A DNA stretch of 64,000 bases from Gammaproteobacteria bacterium (GTDB lineage: Bacteria; Pseudomonadota; Gammaproteobacteria; Steroidobacterales; Steroidobacteraceae), in assembly GCA_028293745.1 (NCBI GenBank), contig JAQGOF010000004.1, positions 16,548 to 80,547 on the forward strand, given 5' to 3'. Made by a program: the position numbers and the translations under genes. Every line of letters begins with the position of its first letter. The stretch's first letter is position 1. Below are positions 56,351 through 64,000 of the stretch, one piece after another. Under the pieces are notes generated by a model. It ran no database searches, was not told the origin of the DNA, and worked only from the letters and a program-made list of their open reading frames with translations.

Positions 56351-58900
56351 TCACTGCAGGGATACGACGGCACTGCCGAGAACCGCGCTGCACGCGCCCT
56401 GGGCGACCTGGGCTGTGGTCGTACCACTCGCCGCAACGAGAGTATCCATCAAGCTGTTCAGCTCGGTCGTGACCAGGTTGGCCGCCGCGGAATTGACGCT
56501 CTGGCCGCCGATCGCCCTGTTGATCAACGGATTGATGACCAGGTTACGGTTCGTCACCTGACCGGGGGTTAGAGCCGCCGTCTTGGTCGTGCCGAAGTAG
56601 TTCGTTGCCGGCTGCGTCACGTCGAGAACCGGGAAGGTCGCATTCCTGATCGATACCGTATTCACTGCCGTGCTGCAGTAGAGATCGGCCAACTGTGAGA
56701 TCGCTGTCTGGCCAGACGGCACGAATGCTGTGATGTCATTCGTCGGCGGCAGCGACTGCTGCAATGTGTTGTACAGAGCGTAGACCGCAGCGGTCTGCAC
56801 CTGCACGCCCGTGATCTGCGCCATGGCAGCGTTGATCTGCGCGTAGTTCTTCACGCCATTGACCGCTGGTCCCACCCCCATATAACTCGCAACCGGCGCC
56901 GCCGCTGCAGGGATGGTGTACGGATGGCTGTTCGACCCGAGCTGGTCGAAGCTGAGGAACATCAAGTCGCTGTCAGGTCCCTTGTCGGATGCAACGATGC
57001 CACCGACTTTGGCCAGGAGCTGGCCACTGGCCGGCGTGTACGCCGAGCCACCGACGGTTGCATCGACCATCGCCCAGGACTGCCCGGACGTCTGCAACAC
57101 GCCGTTGACACCGTAGCGTATGCCCTTGACCGCCACGTTGGCCGGGGCAGCGTTCGGATTGAGGCTGATGAAGGTCGGAGACGTGAACTGGTAGGCGTAG
57201 CTGTCGAGCACACTGGCAGTCACTTGGATGTATGACTGCGGCACACCTGACAGGCTCGCGACGTCGAAGAGCATGAAGTACTTCTCGCCGACGCCGGCGT
57301 TGTAGTTCTGCGTGACCTGGGCGAGCGTCAGCGCACGGCTGTGGATGGCTACGAACTTGATGATGCCCAGCCACTGATCCTTGCCGTTCGTTTCCGCGCC
57401 GAGGACCAGTGCGAACGTGTTATCCCAGCTCGCGAGCGACCCGCCGGTAGCGGGGTCCTTGGCCTTGTTGGCTAACACGCCATTCACATAGATCTGCTCG
57501 CCATTCGTCGGATCGTAGGTCAACACGAGGTGCGTCAACGCCGCCTGTACCGGGAATTTGGTTGCATCGGTCAGCACCGGCGTTTTGTCGCCATTCGGAG
57601 TGGTCTTGTCGCTGCGCGTAGCTGACTGATACGCCATCGCATTCTGGCCGAGCGTTGCATTGCGCGTCGTATCACTGCCGGAATAGCTGACAATCCAGGC
57701 ATTCGCCTGTGCGACGTTTGCCGGTGCCACCCACGTTTCGATCGTGTACTCGCCCGTTCCGGTGATCATGGAGGCGAGCTTGGTGCTCGAGGCGGTGGAC
57801 GCCTGTGCCTTGCCTCCTTTGTTGATGTTGATACCCCAGCCGCCCACCCAGGTCACATCACCGCTGAGCAGGAGATCCGCCGCCGGGCTCACGCCGCTCG
57901 TATCGTAAGCGGTGGTACCGGTGCCGGTCTTGAAGTCGTATTTGGCAACGAGGTTGGCCTCCGAACGGTTGCCGCCCGAGGCCACCGTCCCGTCCTTCAG
58001 ATGCAACCCCATTGACAGCAGCAGCCCGGGATCCACCGGAGTCACTTTGATGGCGTTGGCAAAGATATTGATCTGGGCCAGCATCGCTGCAGCGCTGCCG
58101 GCACAGTCGGCGGCACCGCCGGTCGGCGTCGTCCAGCAGTTGTGGTGCTCGTCACCCAGACGCACCACGAAGCGCGACTGATCGGGCGAGTTCAAGTTGA
58201 TCTTGTCTTGTGCCGCGATGTAGGCGGCGTTGACATCCGGCTGCGCAAAAAACGGTGTCTGTGGTGACGACGCCAGGGGAGAGTGGCAGCCCGCGCAGAA
58301 CTGGGTCAAGAGCGGATAGACTGTGAGCTGAAAGCTGGTGGCCGACGCCCCGTCGCCGCCTGCCTGGGCGGTAGGCGGGAACTGCTTGCCGCCGGCTACT
58401 GTGCTGGAGGCAGGTGGGGTCAGCGTGACACCTGTGGTGGAGGTGGCAGACGTGCCGATCCACGCCTTGATCCAGGTCAGCATGGTGTCGCCGCAGGCCT
58501 TCGGGTCAGCAACCCAGCAGTTGTGACCGCCGGAAACCTTGAGGACCAGGGTCGACTGGTCAGGCTGCGTGAAGTTGACGAGCGGGTTGGCTGCCTGGTA
58601 GGCGAGGTTCACGTCATCAGAACGCGCGAACATCGGCGACTGACCGCCCTCATGGTGACAACCACCGCACTTGTCCGGCGTACGGATGTTTTCCCACAAG
58701 TTGATCTTGAACGATTGCACGTCGGCGTTGGCTGCCGCCGGGCCCGTGTAGGTGCTCGCCGTGGTGCCGGGCGTCGTTGCCTGGGTGGGAGTGGTTGCAG
58801 GCCCACCGGCGGTACACGCGGCGACGATCGTCAGCAGTGCAAGTGCCGCAGCACGCTGCAGTACGCGCACAGCCCCATTGAGGCTCGGAGAGCGAATCAT
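56351..58900 (-). CDS. Lipoprotein with two c-type heme domains and a LamG-like domain
   Basis: An 849-residue lipoprotein (signal ends TIVAAC at Cys29). Two related domains follow: CGGCH at 78-82 with GGHNCW at 124-129, and CAGCH at 202-206 with EHHNCW at 251-256. A LamG/concanavalin-like domain (about 330-555; YTIETWVAPANVAQANAW, THLVLTYDPTNGEQIYVNG) comes next, then a long helical and beta C-terminal region without known family. The two heme domains mark an internal duplication. It should sit on the outer membrane or periplasmic face and pass electrons. It is between the DUF1588-like cytochrome and the Tat protein. Confidence 0.8.
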   Translation of the reverse strand: MIRSPSLNGAVRVLQRAAALALLTIVAACTAGGPATTPTQATTPGTTASTYTGPAAANADVQSFKINLWENIRTPDKCGGCHHEGGQSPMFARSDDVNLAYQAANPLVNFTQPDQSTLVLKVSGGHNCWVADPKACGDTMLTWIKAWIGTSATSTTGVTLTPPASSTVAGGKQFPPTAQAGGDGASATSFQLTVYPLLTQFCAGCHSPLASSPQTPFFAQPDVNAAYIAAQDKINLNSPDQSRFVVRLGDEHHNCWTTPTGGAADCAGSAAAMLAQINIFANAIKVTPVDPGLLLSMGLHLKDGTVASGGNRSEANLVAKYDFKTGTGTTAYDTSGVSPAADLLLSGDVTWVGGWGININKGGKAQASTASSTKLASMITGTGEYTIETWVAPANVAQANAWIVSYSGSDTTRNATLGQNAMAYQSATRSDKTTPNGDKTPVLTDATKFPVQAALTHLVLTYDPTNGEQIYVNGVLANKAKDPATGGSLASWDNTFALVLGAETNGKDQWLGIIKFVAIHSRALTLAQVTQNYNAGVGEKYFMLFDVASLSGVPQSYIQVTASVLDSYAYQFTSPTFISLNPNAAPANVAVKGIRYGVNGVLQTSGQSWAMVDATVGGSAYTPASGQLLAKVGGIVASDKGPDSDLMFLSFDQLGSNSHPYTIPAAAAPVASYMGVGPAVNGVKNYAQINAAMAQITGVQVQTAAVYALYNTLQQSLPPTNDITAFVPSGQTAISQLADLYCSTAVNTVSIRNATFPVLDVTQPATNYFGTTKTAALTPGQVTNRNLVINPLINRAIGGQSVNSAAANLVTTELNSLMDTLVAASGTTTAQVAQGACSAVLGSAVVSLQ

Positions 58901-58917
58901 GAAATACTCCCTGCTGC

Positions 58918-60132
58918 TCATGGCGTCACCCCCGGGCCGTTGGTGCAATAGAGCGCGGCGTCGGCAAACACCTGTTTGAACTTGTAATTGTTGCTCTTGA
59001 ACGAGCTCGTCAGAGCCGCGATCTCGGTGCCATCCTTGTCACTGGCGGGCGCGCGCAGGCACACCGCCTTGAAGGCCTTCTGCACCTGGCAGCTGGCGAA
59101 TGCGTCACTGCCGGCGATCTCCTGGCCAAAGCTCGCTGCGCCGTTGCCTTTGCCCGCCTTAGCGGGATCGAACAGGAATATGTTCTTGTCCGCACCGCCC
59201 AGGCGCATGCGGCTCTCCCAACTGTCATCCACAGTCACGTAGCCGGAGGGGTTGTTGCTCGCGTTGATGAAATACTTCGGCTGCACCGTCCCGGCCGTAT
59301 ATACCAACTGCATTTTCGTCGCGTCGAAGTCGTAGTACGCGAATGCCCCCGCCATCGGATCCATGTGCGAATGGCATCCCAGGCAGCTCTGCAGGCGCAC
59401 GCGACTGTCACCGCCCGGTGAAGCGGCCACATCCTGGCGGACGCGATCGCTGGGCAGCGACGTATCCGTGATCTGCTCCATGGCGTGGCACGTCTGGTTG
59501 GCGATGATAATGCTGTAACCTCTGCGGTTGGTGCCGGCGTCGAAATGCTGTATGGCGCCCGCCCGCGTGGTCATGAGCCCGGCGACTGCTGCGGCCGGAT
59601 ATCCGTAGGCCGCCGTCTGTGTGGTCGGCACCAGGTTGGCGCTGATGTCAACAGCACTGGTGTCGGCCGCCTGGTAATGAGCGTTGTCGGTCGGCTTCAC
59701 TGCGGGCAGGCTGCCCTTCAGCGTGTAGAGAATGTCGGTAGACAGCGCGGTGTTGTACGGCATGTTGTCATGGACCATGCCGATGGCGGTGACCGTGTAG
59801 TCGTTGAGCGGAACGAACACCGATTGGTCGCGATTGCTCTCCGCAGCAAATATGTTGCGCAACGTGACGTTGTAGAACTGGGGTGCCGCAGTCGCGATCG
59901 CTGCCGCATCCTGCGGAGTGGGAGCAGCTACCATGGCATCAAGAGTCGCCTTACTCGGCGGCACGCCAGTAATCCGTGTGTACAGCAGAATGGAAGTGGC
60001 AGGGTCGGATGTAGCCGCGTGCGCCTGCCGCGGTGCTAGAAGAGATGAAATAACTGCGAGTGCGCACAGCGCGCCCGCTGCCGAGGCGCGTCCCAGCCGC
60101 GATTCGAGATTGATTGATGTTTTGATATCCAT
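58918..60132 (-). CDS. DUF1588/DUF1585-like c-type cytochrome
   Basis: A 404-residue exported protein (signal 1-39, ending AHA). RLQSCLGCHSHMDPMAGAFAYYDFDA carries CLGCH at 250-254 in the pattern CxxCHxxxDPxG of DUF1588, and SDAFASCQVQKAFKAVC near 340 matches DUF1585. A DUF1592-like helical part precedes it (VTAIGMVHDNMPYNTALSTD). One heme is likely. Members are part of PSCyt-type extracytoplasmic oxidase sets. It heads the leftward operon and is divergent from the HzsA-like gene. Confidence 0.75.
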   Translation of the reverse strand: MDIKTSINLESRLGRASAAGALCALAVISSLLAPRQAHAATSDPATSILLYTRITGVPPSKATLDAMVAAPTPQDAAAIATAAPQFYNVTLRNIFAAESNRDQSVFVPLNDYTVTAIGMVHDNMPYNTALSTDILYTLKGSLPAVKPTDNAHYQAADTSAVDISANLVPTTQTAAYGYPAAAVAGLMTTRAGAIQHFDAGTNRRGYSIIIANQTCHAMEQITDTSLPSDRVRQDVAASPGGDSRVRLQSCLGCHSHMDPMAGAFAYYDFDATKMQLVYTAGTVQPKYFINASNNPSGYVTVDDSWESRMRLGGADKNIFLFDPAKAGKGNGAASFGQEIAGSDAFASCQVQKAFKAVCLRAPASDKDGTEIAALTSSFKSNNYKFKQVFADAALYCTNGPGVTP

Positions 60133-60503
60133 AGCGCTCGTCTACTCCCAACATGATTGCGATGCGCGCGGATCGGACTATACGGTCGCGCTGAACCCAT
60201 CCTGAATGTCTCAGTCAAATGACGTCGCCAAGGGCAGACACTTCCGTTAATACCTGGCGCGTGGGGTCCCTCACGCGGCAAAGTGCGAGACTCGTCACGC
60301 CATGCACGCGGCTGAAGGACTACCTATCGTCCGGCGTACACGCTGACTCGCTGGCCGATGAGAAAACAGCGAACCGCTTGCGGGTGTCGTGACGGACTCG
60401 GCACAAAAAAAGAAAAGCCTTACGGAAGCATTCAAACCGGGGACCGAATTACGTTACATTCGCCCGTCGCGGCATCGCGGGGAGGCGGATCTGGAGTGAT
60501 TGC
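60133..60503. other. Divergent intergenic region between two cytochrome-type genes
   Basis: No open frame with conserved sequence is seen. The region is GC-poor next to the HzsA-like gene (an A-run, then ACGTTACATT) and should hold both divergent promoters. No inverted repeat longer than 7 bp was found. Confidence 0.5.
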
Positions 60504-63257
60504 ATGAAGATGGAGCGCGGAATCGTGAACAGCCTCACGCAGATGCTGCGTGCGCACGGCTTGTTGCGCCGCCTCGGTATGCCGGCCCTGGCCGCGTGTG
60601 CCGCCGCCCTTGCCGGCTGCAGCGGCAATGCCCATATCGACGTGGCGAACAGCCAGTCGGCCGATCCCGCGACCATCGATTTTCCAATTTTCTATGTCAA
60701 GCGCACGATCCCTCCCAATACGGACGATCTGCGCATGCTGCGCGACGCGGTACTGCCGACTCAGAACCAGACGACGGTTCCGAAGGCTGACCTGTACATG
60801 CGCCTGAGCGCTTCCCCAAGCGCGAATGAAGTCAACATCACGACACGCGTGACCGGAACTGGCACCTACGACATCAAGGACGCGGATGCTTCACTCGATG
60901 GTAAGGCCGTCGTATTCGCGATGCGGGGCCCGCTCACCGCGAAAATGAAGCAGAAGGACATGCCGACCTGGCATCTCTGGGAATACGTCGTTGCAGCCGA
61001 TGACCTGCACCAGGTGATCCCTGCCACGCTGGTTCCTGACGAGAGCAACAACGTCGCGCCTCATTACATGCCGGACGGACGCATCGTGTTTTCCTCCACG
61101 GCCCAACGGCAATCCAAAGCCATCCTCCTGGATGAGGGCAAACCGCAATTCGAAGCAGAGGACGAGGCACGCACCGAGCCCGCGTTCAACCTGCACGTGA
61201 TCGATGCCCTGCGCAAAGAGTTCCATCAGATCTCGTTCAACCAGAGTCACGACCGCGACGCCTCCGTGCTGGCGAACGGCCGCATTCTCTGGAGCCGCTG
61301 GGATAACGCACCGGGCAAGGACGGAATGCATCTGTACACCTCCAATCCGGACGGTACGGACCTGCAGCTGTACTACGGCGCCAACAGTCACATGACCGGA
61401 ACGACTGCGGACGGGCTGAACAACGCGGTCATCGAATTCGTGAAGCCGAAGGAGATGCAGGACGGCCGGATCCTGAGCGTCGTGCGTCCCTATACCGATA
61501 TCGATTTCGGTGGCGACCTCGTCATCATCAATGGGACACAGTTCGTCGAGAACACTCAGCCACTGCTGGCCGATGCCGGCCTGCCTGGACCTGCGCAGAC
61601 CCGCGCAACCCAGAACAACGTCATCGATGTCCCGGGGCCTTCGCCGGGCGGCCGCTTCAACTCAGCGTTCCCGCTGTGGGACAACACGGGACGGATCCTG
61701 GTCAGCTGGTCTCAGTGCCGATTGCTAGATGCCACTACGGCTGCGATCGTTCCGTGCACCGATGCGCGCCTGAAGGACCCGAACGTCAAGACCGCTCCTC
61801 CTCTGTACAGCGTGTGGATGTTCAACCCCTCGCAGAACACGTTGCTGCCGGTGATGCCCCCGGTCGAGGGGGTCATGGTCACCGACATTGTGGCCGCGCA
61901 GCCGCGCAACCTGCAGAACATCATCCTGGACAAGGTTGCAGGGGTTGACATCGATCAGCAACTCTTCAACCAGACCGTCGGCGTGCTCGACATCAAGAGT
62001 ATCTACGACTTTGACGGCATCGACACGGCGAAGCCGAATATCGCGACGTTGGCTGATCCCGCTGCCACGACGGCGAGTCAGCGCCCCGCGCGGTTCATCC
62101 GGCTCGAGAAGCCCGTATCGATTCCAAACAAGGACATACTCAATCTCTCGAACGACGCATTCGGCGCCAGTGGCTTCATGCGCGAAATACTGGGTTATGC
62201 ACCGGTCGAGCCTGACGGATCCGTACGTATCAAAGTGCCCGCGAATGTCGCGTTCCAGATGAGCGTGTTGGATGTCAACGGCCGCCGTATTTCACCTGTC
62301 CACGCCGCGTGGTTGCAGGTCCGTCCGGGCGAAATTCTGGTGTGCAACGGATGCCATACACCTGCCACCGCCCAGAATCCGAAGTCCCACGGCCGCCAGG
62401 GCACCTTTGCTTCGGCCTATGCGGGCGCCGCGGCCTCGGGGACGCCGTTCCCGCACACACTCAACACATTTGTCGTGCCGAACTCGGGTGAGAGCATGGC
62501 GCAGGCGCGCGCCCGCACGAGTTGCACTTCGGACACACCCAAGTGCAAACAGATGAATCCGAGCGTGAACCTCTACTATTCGGATCCCTGGACTGATCCC
62601 ACCGCGGCTGGGCGCCCGGCAGACGCATCTTTCGCTTACAGCTACAACGATGCGACGCAATTTTTTACCGCGAAGCCGGTCAAGACCTCATGCATCGACT
62701 CGCTCGGCGGCCCTTCTGCGTGGGTTGCGAGCTGCCGCATCGTGATCAACTATCCGGCGCACATCCAGGCGCTGTGGGACCATAAGCGGCAAACTACGGA
62801 TACGGCCGGCAAAGTTCTCACGGATCACACCTGCACGCAGGGCGGCTGTCATACCACAACCCCCGCCCCTGGCGCAGCCGCCGCCGTTCAGGTACCCGCC
62901 GGACAGCTTGATCTGACCAGCACAGCGTCGAACGATGTGCCAGCGCAGCCGCTCTCATACCGGTATCTTCTGTTCCAGGAGCCGAAGCTGGAAGTTATCA
63001 TGGGTGCACTGACGCCGGTTGCGGGGCCGCCGGATGCAAACGGTAATCCGACGATAGTGAATGTGGGACCCTACATGAACGCTGGCAGCGCGAATGGCGC
63101 GCTCTCGAAAGCGTTCCTGGATCGCTTTGCACCGGGCTCAGGCAGCACGCACGCGGGCTACCTGAGCGCGGCCGAGCTTCGTTTGATCTCAGAGTGGCTG
63201 GACATTGGCGCGCAATTCTTCAATGACCCGTTCGACCCGGCCGCTCCTGTCAATTAG
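60504..63257 (+). CDS. HzsA-related lipoprotein with c-type heme motifs
   Basis: A 917-residue lipoprotein (AAALAGC, Cys39). The N-terminal part is a TolB/WD40-like propeller: PDGRIVFSSTA, DASVLANGRILWSRWDNA and MQDGRILSVVRP are the strand motifs. The C-terminal part resembles the hydrazine synthase alpha-subunit middle/heme region (VEPDGSVRIKVPANVAFQMSVLD, QVRPGEILVCNGCH). CNGCH is at 614-618, and a CX4CH site CTQGGCH is at 777-783, as in cytochrome c3. It should bind one or two hemes on the outer face of the cell. GGAGT seven bases upstream supports the ATG; a Met two codons later is possible. Confidence 0.8.
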   Translation: MKMERGIVNSLTQMLRAHGLLRRLGMPALAACAAALAGCSGNAHIDVANSQSADPATIDFPIFYVKRTIPPNTDDLRMLRDAVLPTQNQTTVPKADLYMRLSASPSANEVNITTRVTGTGTYDIKDADASLDGKAVVFAMRGPLTAKMKQKDMPTWHLWEYVVAADDLHQVIPATLVPDESNNVAPHYMPDGRIVFSSTAQRQSKAILLDEGKPQFEAEDEARTEPAFNLHVIDALRKEFHQISFNQSHDRDASVLANGRILWSRWDNAPGKDGMHLYTSNPDGTDLQLYYGANSHMTGTTADGLNNAVIEFVKPKEMQDGRILSVVRPYTDIDFGGDLVIINGTQFVENTQPLLADAGLPGPAQTRATQNNVIDVPGPSPGGRFNSAFPLWDNTGRILVSWSQCRLLDATTAAIVPCTDARLKDPNVKTAPPLYSVWMFNPSQNTLLPVMPPVEGVMVTDIVAAQPRNLQNIILDKVAGVDIDQQLFNQTVGVLDIKSIYDFDGIDTAKPNIATLADPAATTASQRPARFIRLEKPVSIPNKDILNLSNDAFGASGFMREILGYAPVEPDGSVRIKVPANVAFQMSVLDVNGRRISPVHAAWLQVRPGEILVCNGCHTPATAQNPKSHGRQGTFASAYAGAAASGTPFPHTLNTFVVPNSGESMAQARARTSCTSDTPKCKQMNPSVNLYYSDPWTDPTAAGRPADASFAYSYNDATQFFTAKPVKTSCIDSLGGPSAWVASCRIVINYPAHIQALWDHKRQTTDTAGKVLTDHTCTQGGCHTTTPAPGAAAAVQVPAGQLDLTSTASNDVPAQPLSYRYLLFQEPKLEVIMGALTPVAGPPDANGNPTIVNVGPYMNAGSANGALSKAFLDRFAPGSGSTHAGYLSAAELRLISEWLDIGAQFFNDPFDPAAPVN

Positions 63258-63264
63258 GTCAACC

Positions 63265-64000
63265 TTGCGACGTCTGCCATTCTTTGGACTACTGCTGTCG
63301 CTCGTGCTGCTCACGGCTCCCGGCGTGAGCAGCGCGCGCGAGCATCTGCAGGTGTTCGTGACCGCTCCGTATCTCGAGCTGCGTTCGGGTCCGGGACGGG
63401 GCTATCCCGTGTTTCATGTCGCCGAGCGCGACGAAGGCGTGCAGGTGCTTTTCCGCCGCACCGACTGGTTCAAGGTGCGCACCGAGCGCGGTGTGGAGGG
63501 CTGGGCCGCGCAACGCGACATGCTCAGGACAGTCCTTGCCGATGGCACGCCGTTCAAGTTCGATCTCGGCGACCGCACCGGCTTCACGTCGCACAATTTC
63601 GAGATGGGCATCTTCGCCGGCGAGTACAGCGGCTCCACGCTCGTCTCCACCTACGCGTCGTACTCGTTCAACTCGCAACTCGCGTTGGAGCTGTCGGTCG
63701 GACAGTTCTTCGGTAAGTACTCGAATGGCGTTGTCGGCGATCTCGGACTCACACACGTACTGGTACCGGAGTGGCGGTTCTCGCCGTTCCTGATGCTGGG
63801 TACCGGGCTCGTGCACGTCACGCCGAAAGCGACACTCGTGGTACCTTCCGACCGCACCGACCAGACCGCCTACGTCGGCGGTGGCGTGCGCTATTACCTC
63901 ACGCGCCGCTTCTTTGTGCGTGCGGAGTACAAAAGTCACGTCGTATTCACCAAGCGCAACGCAAATCAGGAAGTAGACGAATGGAAACTGGGATTCGCGT
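63265..64000 (+). CDS. SH3-domain and outer-membrane beta-barrel protein, 3'-truncated by window edge
   Basis: The rightward frame is open to the edge. A signal peptide (about 1-24, SSA) leads to a bacterial SH3 domain (about 30-95; LELRSGPGRGYPVFHV, VRTERGVEGWAAQRDM), then alternating hydrophobic/polar beta-strands ending in aromatic residues (YASYSFNSQLALELSVGQFF, ALVGGGVRYYL-like pattern YVGGGVRYYLTRRFFVRAEY). The start is TTG seven codons before the hydrophobic core; no ATG is upstream. It follows the HzsA-like gene by 7 bp, so it probably supplies its outer-membrane anchor or pore. Confidence 0.75.
   Translation, partial: MRRLPFFGLLLSLVLLTAPGVSSAREHLQVFVTAPYLELRSGPGRGYPVFHVAERDEGVQVLFRRTDWFKVRTERGVEGWAAQRDMLRTVLADGTPFKFDLGDRTGFTSHNFEMGIFAGEYSGSTLVSTYASYSFNSQLALELSVGQFFGKYSNGVVGDLGLTHVLVPEWRFSPFLMLGTGLVHVTPKATLVVPSDRTDQTAYVGGGVRYYLTRRFFVRAEYKSHVVFTKRNANQEVDEWKLGFA

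Noticed and set aside
60504..63257. HzsA-like gene as evidence of anammox hydrazine synthesis
   Set aside because: Only the alpha-subunit-like part is present, with no beta or gamma subunits or hydrazine dehydrogenase; the HzsA-related family is much wider than anammox.
1..64000. tRNA, rRNA, CRISPR, insertion sequences or phage genes
   Set aside because: I looked for cloverleaf arms, repeat-spacer periodicity, transposase motifs and terminal inverted repeats and found none convincing.

Overview
The window looks like chromosomal DNA of a GC-rich gammaproteobacterium. The family content (HemJ, EgtB, fhs, ppc, M13 peptidase, ExbB/ExbD/AgmX-domain and TPR operon, HzsA-like and DUF1588-like cytochromes) would fit a Steroidobacter- or Nevskiales-like lineage, but that placement is inference from family content and not from a marker gene. 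I see no rRNA, tRNA, CRISPR array, insertion sequence or phage gene. Genes are tightly packed, often with ATGA or short 3' overlaps.

Layout. 1-3.7 kb: a partial phospholipase D/cardiolipin synthase-like gene, a CAP-domain protein and an EAL-CBS-GGDEF protein. 3.9-8.2 kb: a LigD-like short-chain dehydrogenase, two overlapping LigF-like glutathione transferases and an OFA-type MFS transporter, which together look like a small glutathione-dependent catabolic locus. 8.2-22.3 kb: mixed metabolic genes (DUF4337 and DUF4184 membrane proteins, ROK glucokinase, a surface repeat protein, fhs, hemJ, an MFS fusion, a PAS-GGDEF-EAL protein, M13 peptidase, nitroreductase, egtB, apt). 22.3-37.6 kb: a regulatory and stress region with small secreted proteins, DUF883, a soluble NarL-type kinase, a lone receiver, a LuxR-type regulator, an NtrC-type activator, an antiporter, a DUF2383 protein, a hybrid kinase, rpoN, a low-complexity BON protein, OmpA/DUF4398 lipoproteins, topoisomerase IB and an ECF-like sigma factor. 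37.6-43.2 kb: acetyltransferase, ppc, VOC protein and a CPA2 antiporter.

43.3-54.4 kb is a long leftward array: TlpA-like thioredoxin, a coiled-coil protein, two large TPR proteins, a TPR lipoprotein and an Ala/Pro-rich secreted protein. It is followed, after a terminator, by ExbB, two ExbD proteins, an AgmX-domain TonB-like protein and a small unknown gene. This reads as a proton-motive-force-driven envelope machine with its periplasmic scaffold. 54.6-64 kb holds an extracytoplasmic redox locus: a Tat-signal protein, a LamG lipoprotein with two heme domains, and a DUF1588/DUF1585-like cytochrome, opposite an HzsA-like lipoprotein and a truncated SH3/beta-barrel gene.

The most interesting finding is around rpoN. 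A perfect -24/-12 promoter lies just upstream of rpoN itself. A second one drives an apparently noncoding stretch of about 120 nt that ends in three hairpins and a U-run terminator, and weaker matches precede the hybrid kinase and the BON gene. With the NtrC-type activator nearby, this suggests a self-contained sigma-54 regulatory module with its own small RNA. The promoters are read directly from sequence; the circuit is inferred.
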